From Smittia aterrima (taxonomy: Eukaryota; Arthropoda; Insecta; Diptera; Chironomidae): a DNA stretch of 64,000 bases. The stretch is taken from NCBI GenBank assembly GCA_033063855.1, contig CP093831.1, positions 14,322,001 to 14,386,000 of the forward strand. The letters are read 5' to 3'. The stretch's first letter is position 1. Each line of letters starts with the position of its first letter. The notes below the pieces were generated by a model, which did no database searches, had not been told where the DNA came from, and saw nothing but the letters and a program-made list of their open reading frames with translations. Position numbers and translations under genes: made by a program. This document shows, piece after piece, positions 41,101 through 52,209 of this stretch.

Positions 41101-42580
41101 GCAAAATGCTGGCGGAACATTCTCACCTCACTCGTCAAACTCAAATGACATGCTTGAGACTGCTTCTCATTCGAATAACAATAACGTTTATAAAAGCAAA
41201 CCTATTCGACCGACTCCGGTAGTTGAACTTAAGAAGGAAAAAGCTCCTGCCTTCCAAATATTCAATGAATTATTGAGTAAAGCAACTGAAGACGACGGCA
41301 TCGGCAAAAGAAAATCACGAAGGAGATGCGCAATTAAAGCAAAAACTTTCGCTGAAACGTGGAGTTCTGATGAGTATGAAGAACTTCACGACACTGAAGA
41401 CATCATGAGCATTATCAACGAAATTGAAAAGCGCGAATTGATAAAGAAACGTAAAATAGCAAAGGCTGAAAATCATTGCGATTCATCACGAATGTCAGAA
41501 TCGAGTGTTGTCACAGAAAGTCCAAGCAAAGTTCATGATATTGAAGTAATTGCCGAGAAGAAATCTGCTTTGATCCAAGAAAATTCTTCAAAGGAAAAGA
41601 CAGTCAAGAGGAAATCAGTGCAAATTCATTTCTCAGATGAGGAGAAGCTCGAAAAAGTCGTTTCTAACTCAATCAAGAAACGAAGGTTGAGCATAGCAAA
41701 AGAAGGGCATAAATCTGATGACGAAACATTCACTGCGACGAAAGCAGAGAAACCAACAAAAGCGATGAGTTCCATTAAAAAGCGAAGAATGAGTTGCTTT
41801 GTGCCGTCAACGATTTCTTTCGATGATCATCCCAAAACTAAATCACCTGTTGTGAAACAAAGCAAAGAGATTGTGCGAATGGAATCAGAGACTTTGAGGA
41901 AGTTTGAAAAAGTCAATGAAAACTTCGATGGTAGAAATAAATCCAAGAAAGCCGACTCAGAAAAATCGTTCAAGAATCACAAGAAGTTTGTTAATTTACT
42001 TACCAATTTTGGCGCACAACAATCAGCGAAAAAGAAAGTCCAAAAGCATCGAAAGCGGCCTCGAAACAAAGTGAAGAACATTGCCTACGACTCTGATAGC
42101 GATTTTGAGTTGAACTTAAGCAAGAAATCAAAAGCCGCGCCAATGAGTGAGATCTCGAGTTCTGATGAAGAAGAAGAAGACAATTTTGCGGATACAGCTG
42201 TGAAACAAACACACGCTGCGTCAGTTTCATCAAGAAGCAGCAGTGTAAATGAAATGACAATGACGAAGGAGCCAAAGCCCTTGCCAAATGATCTCAAATA
42301 TGTAGCTCCATCGACTACCAATTTCAACGCTGCCATATCTGAAGACATGAATGATTCCAATGCATGCAATAGAACAAAGCGACATAGTTCAGAAAAACTT
42401 TATTACTGGTCATCCTCATCATCAGAGAGTGATCAAGAACAAGGCGACACAGCCGATGGTGACAACGAAGATTCAGTGGTGCCACATCAGCCTGAACAAC
42501 ATGGTTGGATCGTTGGAGATTCACACAAGAAGCTTGTGACTCTCCTAGCGCATGCAAAAATCAAGAAGAAAATAAATTAA
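35148..42580 (+). CDS. Large C2H2 zinc-finger protein, 2457 residues, not recognised
   Basis: Two exons, 35148-37362 and 37422-42580, separated by a 59 bp intron. It is probably nuclear and chromatin-associated: it has scattered single C2H2 fingers, not a tandem array. Fingers are CLFCDKAFTNNVDQENHVER (about 16), CFHCSKRSIRTDDLESLFQH (about 70), CVDCGLKFDLMKSLNDHKN (about 570) and CEICKRCFRNQKGYEKHCTT (about 1670). Most of the rest is low-complexity Lys/Glu/Ser sequence with many short basic clusters (for example RKAPARKAAIKPNSKRK-type runs) and likely disordered. Two conserved-looking islands stand out: SWKWKWDLIKKYKYVNEGGK (about 415) and HGWIVGDSHKKLVTLLAHAK near the C-terminus, after a Ser/Asp acidic stretch. 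I cannot name it. The small number of introns is notable for its length. Confidence 0.85.
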
Positions 42581-43789
42581 CTGTTTCGATTCATTCAAGA
42601 AAAGATTGCAGAGATATAAATTAACGTTTTAGTTAATGACGGATTAGTTTTTCTTCTTAGTTTTCCGCGAATTTATTTAAAATTCTAATCACCCCAAAAA
42701 CACAAGGAGCCCACGTAATTGTAATTAAACAAATAGAAATGATTTATTCGATATAGCTTAGATCGTTTAATAAGGTTTCGTAAAGCATAAAAATATTTTA
42801 AGAAATAAATTAATATCATTAGAATATTTTACAAGAACGAGACGAGTTTTTGACAAAACGAAATTCAAGAAAAAAATTGACGAGAGAACGGTTTATGAAA
42901 CAAAAAGATTTCTTTCGATATTCTAGCAAAGTCTTAAATATTTAAAAGGAAAATAGAGCTTTCAAGTTATGAGCGGAATTATGTAGCATAATTATAACTG
43001 AATTTGATATTAAAATGGTGAATGGTCATTGATAATTCGTTTGAAACTCTCCTCATGAACCAGTGAGTGATAGAGAGCTAATCAAAGTGTTCGAATTGAT
43101 TTTGTAAATTATTAAGAAATTTATGCAAATGATGGATGAAAATGCAAATAATGTAATTTGATAAATGAACTATAATCCAATTAAACTATCATCACTAAAC
43201 GTAGATGTAACATCCGATTCATCTAGCGAAGAGAGAAACTTTAAATGCAAGTCTCGCGTGTCACTTAACATTAATTTTGATTGAAGAAAAAAACTTTATA
43301 ATTGCAATATGTGTTCAGTTCCAAAGTCATTAGATAATTCATTAGTTTTTCCATCTCATTTAGGCTTGGATTAATGAATTGCAAAGTCGCCTTGATGGAC
43401 TTTTTATGTGTAAAATTTAATTTTAGTTCAAATTTTTTAGACCTTCAATCTCATCCCTTAATTGATGTTCAAAATTTTGGTTAAGAAATATTTACAAGAG
43501 AAAAGGAATCGCATAGAAATATTGTGGAACGAAATAAAGCAAATCCCAAATAAATCAAAAGCCTTTCAAATCGAATCTTTCAGACGAAAATATTAAGAAC
43601 TCAACATTTCTCTTCCAGACTTTATTTTATTCATTTCAATATTTATCGAAAAGTAACATGTCTCAGTCACACTTAGTGAACATCGCAATCGTCAGCCGCT
43701 TTAGTGACTCAAAGTTGTTCCAGCCATTAACAACGCAATAAAGCGGAAGTCGGAGTGATGTGATCGAATTTACAATTTATTTACATTTT
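42581..43789. other. Intergenic region, zinc-finger gene 3' flank and trissin 3' flank
   Basis: 1.2 kb, very AT rich, with the two convergent 3'UTRs. No ORF, RNA gene or repeat could be supported. Confidence 0.4.
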
Positions 43790-44405
43790 TCAGTTTTCAA
43801 AGCGAAGCTCTGTGGGCTCTGAAGCTTGACCTCTCTCTTCATAGTCACTTACGTCATCGGGAACTTCCTTTGGTTCCTTGTAAAAGTTTTTTACATTTCT
43901 TTCTTGGACATTGTCGTGTAGAGAATTTCCATCAGACGATGGGAAATAGTTTTGGCGAGGTTTCTGTTCCTGATCAATTTTATTCTTAACTTCTTCTTCC
44001 TGAGTATGAGATAAAGTTAATGAACATGAAAGAAATGAAAGAAATTCACTCACTTTATTTCCATAAGGAAAACGTCGATATAAATTTTCAAAGCGATTAT
44101 TATTTTGCGAGTAAGGATGGAAAGCTGACGATCGCTTTCTTACGTAGCTGTTGACAATAAAATTTAAATAAAATGAAGAAAAAACTATTTTTTATAATTT
44201 ACTTAAAGCAGCAGCTGCGAAAATGCCGAGTTCCACAAGCCCGGGCACATTCAGATCCGCAGCTATCGCAACTCATTGCAACAGGGTTTGTTGAGCCTTG
44301 TTCCCATATTGCGACGCCTAAGACGAGAAGTTAAATATCTCCATCAATGATGCGATTGTTCAACTTACAAAAAACGATTAGAAATGTGACTGGAATCGAA
44401 TTCAT
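43790..44405 (-). CDS. Trissin: Trissin neuropeptide precursor
   Basis: Precursor of trissin, a secreted arthropod neuropeptide with three disulfide bonds that acts on a G-protein-coupled receptor and modulates feeding and gut circuits. Exons: 44369-44405, 44203-44317, 44054-44147, 43790-43999; 151 residues. A signal peptide is encoded by exons 1-2 (MNSIPVTFLIVFCVAIW). The mature peptide carries six cysteines in trissin order (SCDSCGSECARACGTRHFRS, then CCFNYV) and ends at a dibasic RKR site. The rest is an acidic, unconserved propeptide with no further cysteines. Only the Cys-rich core is well conserved with Drosophila, as is usual for this family. A TATA promoter lies upstream. Confidence 0.93.
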
Positions 44406-44536
44406 GTTGTCGAGCGTTTAAAATCAAAAGAATGCACTGCGAATTTGTTTCTCTTTATTAGCCATAAAACTTCATTTCACTCTGATCACTCTTCACTTAT
44501 TCCGAGATCTTATCACGATGCTGCTCGCGGAGAAAC

Positions 44537-44569
44537 TGCAAAAGATTCTTTCGACGGCTCCGCTTTATA
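44537..44569 (-). promoter_or_regulatory. TATA box and initiator of trissin
   Basis: On the minus strand TATAAA (44564-44569) is followed about 32 bp later by an initiator-like GCAGTT (A at 44537). This gives a 5' leader of about 130 nt before the ATG at 44405. The spacing is typical of insect TATA promoters and fits a cell-specific neuropeptide gene. Confidence 0.55.
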
Positions 44570-47526
44570 AAGGTTTCTGTGGAGAAGAAAAAGTTTCTTC
44601 GACGCCAGAGTTTATTTTATGAAACCAACCGCGTAATAACTTTCTTGGTTTACATGCTTCTCCTTTCAGTCGATAACGCACGAATGGGCTTTGCACTTCA
44701 CAGAGAATTTCCTCCTTCGACTTTCTTCATTCGATTGTGCCCTCGAGTGTTCCTAGACATTTCTAAAATTAGGTAATTAATTAATTCATATGACTCTCCG
44801 TTCCATTTTGACTTTGATTTTTTATTCCGTTTACTTTGAATGAAATTGATTTCTTTTCATCTTTACCATCCCATTAGTAGATTCACTCAATGAACTCGTT
44901 GAATTCATTCAGATTGTCGATGGTGGAAGAAGAGACGACGCCACACACATTTACCTCTTGTGGAAAACTTTGGCGAGCTAATAAAAATGCAAATCACTTT
45001 ATGCGATCAGAACTTTTTTAAAACTCAAACGTGCATTGCATAACTACGAGAGCTCAACGAGTTATTCGACATTTTTAGGATGAAAATTAGTCATAACCAT
45101 CCCTAAATCTCGGCGGGTTCACGAATCGTATCGTTTGATGTTTGAGATTAATATAAAATTCATAATCGAGCTTTTAATTAATTAGGTTGTCTCTGCCAAC
45201 GCATTTTCAGTTGAACATTAGAAGGCTTTCCCCGAATTGTGTTAGGAAAAAGTCGTAAAAAGAATATTTATGACGTTAATGTTTCGGCCGACTCTGAGAA
45301 GAGAAAAAATGTTGAACTTGGCATTGAAATATAATATTTCAGTTTGATGACAGAACAATATGAGCTAATTATAGAACTCCAAAACAACAACGATTAATTC
45401 TTCGAATATAAAAGTATGTCGAATTTTATGCTAACCATGCATCGAAATTCTTTATAGAGTATGAAGTTTCTTTTCCTAAAAAATGTGCAGTGCTTACATT
45501 AAGATTTATGAATGGAGAGAATGAAAGACGAAAGAGAAATCAGGAATAACTGTTTAGAGCTGAAAAGTAATTATTGCCGTAAGAGCTATTTTCCGCGGCG
45601 TTAAGTTCTCACAACAAACATTTATAAGACGTTTAAAGTTACGAGTTTAGTCCAGATTGACAAAAATTATTAAACTTAGAAATTTGTAGAGGCCAACGAC
45701 ATCAAATTTTTGTTTGAGTTGTTTCTCAAACGACCAACGCAACTAGTTGCAGTCCACTGCAAGTAAGTCATGAAATTTTATGTCTCTTTCTCGTAATATG
45801 ATCCTCGATCATTGTGCTTGCAAAAAGAATATTTTGAATAATGAAAAACTTAAGACACATTTCTTGGAAAATGAAATGCTAAGAAGAAAAAAAAGCATTG
45901 ACACTCGCTTCCGACCAGGAAGTTAGTAGACGAGAAGGGCAACGAAAACCATTCCAGAAGCGAGCGTCAATTCTAAAATTTGGTTCTCCGGAATTTTCTC
46001 TGATGTCACTATCATCGCAGGTGGAAAGGAATTCAAAGCATACAAAGCAATTCTTGTAACTGAATTCAAAGTGCTTGCGTAAATCTTCGATAATCAAAGG
46101 CAAGCAATTGAAACAAAAATTCCAGAATTTACATCGAAATTAGCTTAGGCTTTACAGATTTAATTTATATAAAAGAGATTTCTGACGATGACAACGAAAA
46201 AGAAAATGCTTGGGACAGTTTCATGCTCGTTCTTCGTTTCGCTTTACCACAACTAAATTAAAAAGTCTTTCATCAGATTTCCAAAGATTTTCCTGATGAT
46301 TTTTAAAAAACTCATGGAGAATTCGGAGAAACTAAAGCTTGACACGCTTATGAAAAAAATATTAAAAGATTTATGCGAATGAGTGCTTGAAGCTAAACTT
46401 ACTTAAATGACTTCAAACAAATAAATATTAATAAAATATTCATAGTCATGAATTTTATTTTACTTCTACAACTAAATTCTTTTTAAAAAAATTTGGCCTT
46501 TCCACTCAACTCGTAACCAGTGGAACAAAATTCCTCAAACCTTTTGCTGTTCTAATGATTAAAATTTGTTATGAAAAAATAAATGTTCTGAAACTTTTTC
46601 AAAGTTGACTGATTTGATCCGACAGAGCCGATTTAGTATGAAGCTGTAATCAGCAAAACTCTTTTGACGAAAAGAAAAAATATTCAAATCAGTGCTCTCA
46701 AGCTCAGCCAGTAGAACGAATTAAATTTTATATTTGTCTCAATAATTATTCATCAAAATGACAAACGCGAGTGAAAATATTTTCGATTATCCAATGTTGA
46801 TTGTTTTAGTAAAATTTGCAACGGATTTTTGTCGAAGTCTTATCTTGAAACGATGTGTTCATAAAATAAAAGAAGAAGTTCGCTTCTCGTGATGGAAAAT
46901 GTATAAGTTGAATGTTTCTAGTTAAAGATTATCTCCTTTCGTGGCGGACAGTCACTCTATTTTAAAACAATGAAAAAGAAGAAAATATGTGAAGTTTACG
47001 AGAGGGTGTTTGGAGGAGATAATATTACGCAAGGCGCGCGATGTCTAATTGCAATTTACGCCGAAATTGTAGGCTTCATGCTTCATTGACAATGAGACAC
47101 AGAGGTTAGTAATTCCTTTTCGATTGAGGTCATTTCAAAGGCAGCAGAGATATTTATTTCGTTTCTCACTTTTATAAAAAAATATGAAAATGCTTTTTCG
47201 TTTTCAATTCGCGCATTGATATCCATCGGAGGAATTTAAATATTCATTCGATCGTAGTAACACAGGTTGTCCTCTCGTCTTCCACAACTTATGCACGAAC
47301 ACAATATCCCCCTAACAACACAATGTAGAATTCTAAGATTTGCTACTTTTTAATACGATCGGATTTTTGTGACGCAATCGTTACAGATAAATAAACAGAA
47401 ACAAGAGTTTCTCGATGATATTTTCTCATTAGTCTCTTGACGGTCGAACTGTTCGGAACGTTTTAAAGCGATTTAACAATTTTTCTTTGATTTTCTTGAA
47501 TGGTTTTTGAAATTATCTGCTTAATC
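44570..47526. other. Gene-poor 3 kb region between trissin and SAMHD1-like gene
   Basis: AT-rich sequence with only short chance frames, apart from the BTB remnant at 45996-46400. It may hold distal trissin regulatory sequence. I found no tRNA-like cloverleaf, terminal inverted repeat or other gene by eye. Confidence 0.45.
45996..46400 (+). pseudogene. Decayed BTB/POZ-domain gene fragment
   Basis: One frame (45996-46082) reads FSDVTIIAGGKEFKAYKAIL, then VTEF and a stop codon. This closely matches the first strand and helix of BTB domains (DVT...GG.EF.AHKAIL). Downstream pieces in changing frames keep BTB-like content, for example ENSEKLKLDTLMKKILKDLC near 46320-46380, resembling the YELK.LK..CE helices that end the domain. 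Internal stops and frame changes mean it is not translatable. It looks like an old partial copy of a speckle-type POZ-like gene; the parent is not in this window. Confidence 0.5.
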
Positions 47527-48925
47527 ATGAGCTGTTTTACTGTCGAAGATCCTATTCACGGAAAAATTTCTCTGCCTCATTACGTTAGTGAAATTGTTGA
47601 GACAAAGGAATTTAAACGGTTGTACAACCTTAAGCAGCTTGGTGAGCTAAATCTTGTGCAATCATGATCAGTCAAAGTAATTCCGCATGCGCGTTACAGG
47701 AGCGACGAGTTTTATTTTTCCAAGTGCCGTGCACACAAGGGCTGAGCACTGCATCGGAACTTCCTATCTCAGCTACCGGTTAATTAATCATTTAGAGGAA
47801 TCGTCTGAAGTGGAAATCGATGAGCTAAACAAAAAATGTGTCATTGTAAGTTCTCGTAGCACGAGAATTCTACATGTAAATATTTATTTTGAGTTTTATT
47901 TTCCTTTCGCGCTTTAGCTTGCAGCACTTTTGCATGATATCGGTCATGGCCCTTACTCTCATTTGTGGGAAGGTGTAGTCCATCAAGGATCTCAAAAAGA
48001 TTGTAAGATTTCACTTGTATTGTCTGGCTATCTAATTCAATAAAAAATGTTTTTAGGGACGCACGAAGATCAGTCAAAGAAAATTATTGAGCACATATTC
48101 GACACCAACAACATTCGTCTTCACGATTCTTCTGAACAACACGATTTGGCGTTGAAGCTTCTAACATCGCTCATCAACTGTGACAGTAATGTGTGGGATG
48201 AAATATTAAAACCAGAGGAAATGTTCCTGACTGAGATTGTAAGCAATGCTTTTTGCAAAATCGACGTCGATAAGTGCGATTATCTTTTGCGTGATTTGCA
48301 TTATTTGAATGGAAAAGTTCACGGAAAGCCTTTTATAGAATTTCTTGCAAGAGCTCGAATTGTTTATGACAACGATGGAATGTCACACATTGCTTATCAC
48401 AATGACGACTTCGAATTAATCGAAAATTTGTTTTACAACCGAGCGAATTATCACATGAACATTTATCAACATTGTGAAGTTGCTGCCGCTGAAAGAATGA
48501 TCAAAGATATTTGCATCAAAGGCGCTGCTGGAGGAATAACAGTCTCGGGATTAAAGTTGACCGAAGTGCAGCAAGACATTGATGCTTTCACTCAACTCGA
48601 TGACTCAGTCTTGGATCTCATCGCTAAAAGTACAATCAACAACGATTTTATCAAAGAAGCTCAAAAGATATTAAACGATCTCAAAGAAGGTCGACGGTAC
48701 AGTTTAATTTTGGAAACACGAGGCAATGACGGAGAAAAGTTTCTGGAAAAACTCGGAAAAATGTTTTGTGTCGTTGAAAAAAACATTCCAGCAGCTGAAG
48801 TGCCAGAAAACATTCCATTGTACGACGATTCTCTTGCAACAGTACAAATGGTCAGCAGTTTGAAGCTCGGTTATGAATCGCAAATGATTTTCTGTACTGC
48901 TCCAGGCTTAAATAAAAACATTTAA
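47527..48925 (+). CDS. SAMHD1-like dNTP triphosphohydrolase (HD domain, no SAM domain)
   Basis: Enzyme of the HD-domain dNTPase family that converts dNTPs to deoxynucleosides plus triphosphate, controlling the dNTP pool. Exons: 47527-47641, 47700-47845, 47918-48002, 48057-48925; 404 residues. Conserved features: DPIHGKISLP (about 8), the metal-binding His in HTRAEHCIG, the HD pair in LLHDIGHGPYSHLWEG, WTHEDQS, and IDVDKCDYLLRDLHYLNG, which supplies the distal metal Asp. The vertebrate N-terminal SAM domain is absent and the C-terminus is shorter than the ~626-residue human protein. The start is supported because DxIHG normally sits near the beginning of the catalytic region. Its neighbours are unrelated. 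Confidence 0.92.
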
Positions 48926-50281
48926 TTTTCTCGAAACTAAATATCTCATATGTTCGTCTCATAAGCAAAGAAAGATAAATAAAATAAACATAAACCGGTG
49001 GTTGGTTTTCGGTTACTTTTGCATAAAATTCGCGTGTTTTTTATAAATTCTTTTCTCTCCATTGTGAATTCCTTTTCTTGCTTCTTGTCGACGCCATATG
49101 ATTGTGAGAACGAAAAGAAGTAAAAGATAAATGATCATTTATTAGTGTTGATATGAATGCATACGTGAGAAAAACCTTTAATAATGTATGTTCTCAACAC
49201 ATATCAAATTTCTGTGTAACAACACATCAACCTACCTCCATTGAAACTATTCCCCAATTTTCAGTCAGGGCTGTTGAATCAAAAACTCATTGTTCGGGAT
49301 CACAGAAGTAAAATGACGAGGTGATCGCCCTCATAATGTAGCCGAAGATATTTGAAACCCCCTTTACCCCGCTCATTCTCACTCATTTTATTATTATCAA
49401 AAAAATCTTCGACTCCCCTTCAATCTGCAGTTTTTCTTTTACACGCTACGCGAAGAAACGATGAGAGACAAAAGAGAATATGCTTGGCGATCTTATTGTG
49501 TTAGAATATCTCGAGTGAAAAGGTCGTGAAGTTATAAAAAGTAATAAAAAATATTTGGTGCTAAGAAAAGTATTTTGGCTCATAAACGAGATGAGCTAGC
49601 GATGTAATTAATCTATCTGTCGATAAAGATTGGAAATCAATGAGGGAATTTTCTGAAATTTTGATTAGCTTGTCAGGATCGGGCTCATTAACTGTAACTC
49701 CTGTGTAAAATCCAATTTTTTTGATTTGAACGATCTTTAATCGAGAGTGGAAACGAATAGCTACTTCCTTTTTTCATCATTCGGATCAGTTTATGGATAG
49801 GGCGACAAAGTTAGAAAATGGGAGCTTGTGTCTAGCGAGCTTTCAACATTTTTTCAAACTTCTTCTATTTATTTTTGCTTGTTATTTTCATACATTTCAT
49901 TTTCATTAACCGGTCGTGTAGCTGGTTGAACCATCAATGACCACGTCCAGTTAGACTACGTCTATACATACCTATACATTTGAGTTGTGAAATTAATCGA
50001 CAACCAAAAAGCGGATGCAAAGCAAACATTTTTTTGCAACTTTGATTTTCTTTTATTTGAAGCAGCTGCTGATGACTGACGAATGATAAGCAAAGTAAAG
50101 ATGTCAATTATTAAATTTAAACAAAGGTCGATTCAGAGTCTCAATTTTAGATTATTAGAACAAAAGAAACTTTTAAATAGATATTTAAACAAAACTGCGT
50201 AGTGCATTCGCTAATTAAATTTTCAAATAAGTGTCGTTTCCTTCTTATAAAATTTTCTGATAACGTTCCATTTTTGAACAG
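48926..50281. other. Intergenic region upstream of the DM-domain gene
   Basis: 1.35 kb with no supported ORF. A TATAAAA-like motif near 49534 is the only core-promoter candidate. The sequence directly before the ATG at 50282 (CCATTTTTGAACAG) looks like a splice acceptor, so an untranslated or short upstream exon may lie here. Confidence 0.35.
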
Positions 50282-50607
50282 ATGCCAAAGTGTTCGAAAT
50301 GCTGGAATCATGATAAGAAGATCTTTACGGCAAATGGATCTCATTCCGTAAAGTGTGAGTACAGAAATTGTTCTTGCGATAACTGTGTAAAAATTGATCA
50401 CAGACGGAAAGGTGGTCGTCAGAGGATCCATAAATTGAGAGGTTTTCAGAGAAACCTTGAACAAGTTATGCCAGTCGAACAAGCTAATCAAGAAGCGGAA
50501 AGTAAGTTCGAGTGACATATCGAAGCGAATAATTTAAAATAATATTTGCAGTTCTCGAGATTCTGCAACAAATCAATCAAGAATCTACAGGAAGGCCATC
50601 GTCGTAG
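50282..50607 (+). CDS. Minimal DM-domain (Doublesex/Mab-3 type) protein, copy 1
   Basis: Exons 50282-50501 and 50552-50607 (50 bp intron) encode only 91 residues. Residues 4-35 hold all eight zinc ligands of a DM domain in order: C4, C7, H10, H21, C25, C30, C32, C35 (PKCSKCWNHDKK, then HSVKCEYRNCSCDNC). The only spacing change from Doublesex is two extra residues between H10 and H21. A basic recognition-helix-like tail follows (HRRKGGRQRIHKLRG), then a short acidic/Gln segment (ILEILQQINQEST) and a stop. DM proteins bind the DNA minor groove and drive sex-specific development. No second domain is attached here, so it might act as a DNA-binding-only protein, or more exons may be missed. The start could also be internal to a larger transcript (see upstream acceptor). 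Confidence 0.7.
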
Positions 50608-51960
50608 TGAAGCTCCAGCTACATTCCTCTACAACGAAATTGAAAAAAGTGAAGCCCCAGCTCATTTTTTATAATAATTAATCACACAAGTTGAGACTTA
50701 ATAGATGTATGTGAATTTGTTTAAAACAGAAAGAAAGACATCACCAGAGATCACCAGTTTTGCACAAAAAAAAAACATTAAAATGAAGAAGGTTCTTCAT
50801 TGAGTCATTTCACATTTCCTTTAGCTTTTAAACTCCTGTTAATCTAAATGCATAATAAATTATAGAAAACGTCAACTCACCGAATTTTATTTATCAAAAT
50901 TTCCTAGTTTTCAATGACAAATATGATTTATACATGGTTTGATTGTGAATTCAATTAAAAAACATCAAAATTGCAAACGAAGAAAACGAAAACTGAGCAG
51001 ATCATCGAAATTCATTACGAACGCCGTCAAGGTCATTTCCAGCGTAAAGTTTTGCATTCTCGAATGATAAGAGTTTTGACTAGATTGAAATTGAATATTT
51101 GTGCTGTCATCGCGAGAGGCTCGACTTCATAACGCCGCGTGTGTGAAGAGAATTGATTGAAAGGAATTTATGAAGTGAAGCAAACATCATTATTAGTGGT
51201 GATACCAGATACATAAAATTGTTCGAAGATATATGTTCGCTATCGCGAGGCAGTGAGAGAGAAAAGAAAGAATTTTTCTTACGCTTTATCGATAAATGTT
51301 TTGCTGAAGTGGCAAAGGGATTGAAATGCCCGAATGTCTCAACCTTCCGCGCGCGAATCATTAAAAATTTCATCGTCGTCACACAAAATCTAAACAAGAA
51401 GAAGAAAACCTCACACAAAATATTTGTGTGTTCATTAAGACAGAATCTCATATAAGAGGCACGAATTCGAATTGCTTCGATTCTGCTTTCATTTTTTAAA
51501 TTTAAAAGTATTTACTGTTGTAGGAGCTGTATTATAGATGAAGAATAATCATAATCTCATAAAATGTTGTCATTAAATGAATATTTTTTAGTTTAGGCAA
51601 AGAAATTTTCTATTCAAGCTTCTCTTCCATTTTTTTAAAATGGGTTTAAATGGGGAAAAACGGGGTTTCGGTCGGCTCATACGTCGATCGTTATAAAAAG
51701 TTTATTTGCTTCATACTTTTTCAATATCTAATTCCCGGTAAACGGAGCTGCCGATGTAACACGTTTGACGATTGGGTTATTGTGAAATAAACCGATAAAA
51801 CCAAAAAGGAATCAAAACGATCATAAGAAAGAGCCTTCTGCTCCCGAATTATTTACGTTTCATTTATAAGACACACGCAAAATGTAAACAAGAAAAAGCA
51901 AACTCGATCGAAAGCGAATTGACGGAATTGTTTTCATGGGACAGAGAAAAGTCTATTTTG
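50380..51960 (+). repeat. Direct repeat unit A of the DM-gene array
   Basis: Sequence from the 3' half of the DM exon through ~1.5 kb of flank is repeated downstream as unit B (51986-54110). Matching blocks include the two DM exons and intron, AAAATCAAAATTTCC-type spacer around 50880 versus 52500, GGATTGAAAGGAATTTATGA (51152 versus 52900), GCAAAGGGATTGAAATGCCC (51313 versus 53405), and the TATA-containing block at 51660-51800 versus 53845-53990. Open frames inside it are repeat sequence, not genes. Confidence 0.85.
51692..51697 (+). promoter_or_regulatory. Repeated TATA-like element in unit A
   Basis: TATAAA within CGATCGTTATAAAAAGTTTA, about 290 bp upstream of DM copy 2. The same element, with flanking CGGTAAACGGAG downstream, recurs in unit B at 53885-53890. 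It may be a duplicated core promoter; sequence alone cannot show activity. Confidence 0.3.
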
Positions 51961-51985
51961 AGCTTTCAAGAAGGATGTGTAGGAA

Positions 51986-52209
51986 GACTGTGTAAAAATT
52001 GATCACAGACGGAAAGGTGGTCGTCAGAGGATCCATAAATTGAGAGGTCGTCAGAGCAACCCTGAACTGGTTATACCAGTCGAACAACCCAATCAAGAAG
52101 CGGAAAGTAAGTTCGAGTGACATATCGAAGCGAATAATTTAAAATAATATTCGCAGTTCTAGAAATTCTGCAACAAATCATTCAGGAATCTACAGGAAGA
52201 CCACTTTAG
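51986..52209 (+). pseudogene. Truncated DM-domain copy 2
   Basis: Begins abruptly at the duplication junction and encodes only the distal half of the DM exon (DCVKIDHRRKGGRQRIHKLR, then GRQSNPELVIPVEQPNQEAE; exon end 52106). The second exon (52157-52209) gives ILEILQQIIQESTGRPL and a stop. Splice sites and frame are intact, but seven of the eight zinc ligands are missing and no start codon is available. Unless it is joined to a new upstream exon, it cannot make a DM domain. Confidence 0.75.

Noticed and set aside
51107..51451. 114-codon minus frame and its relatives at 53200-53539
   Set aside because: These are parts of the tandem repeat units; both strands are open in places and neither frame is preserved between units.
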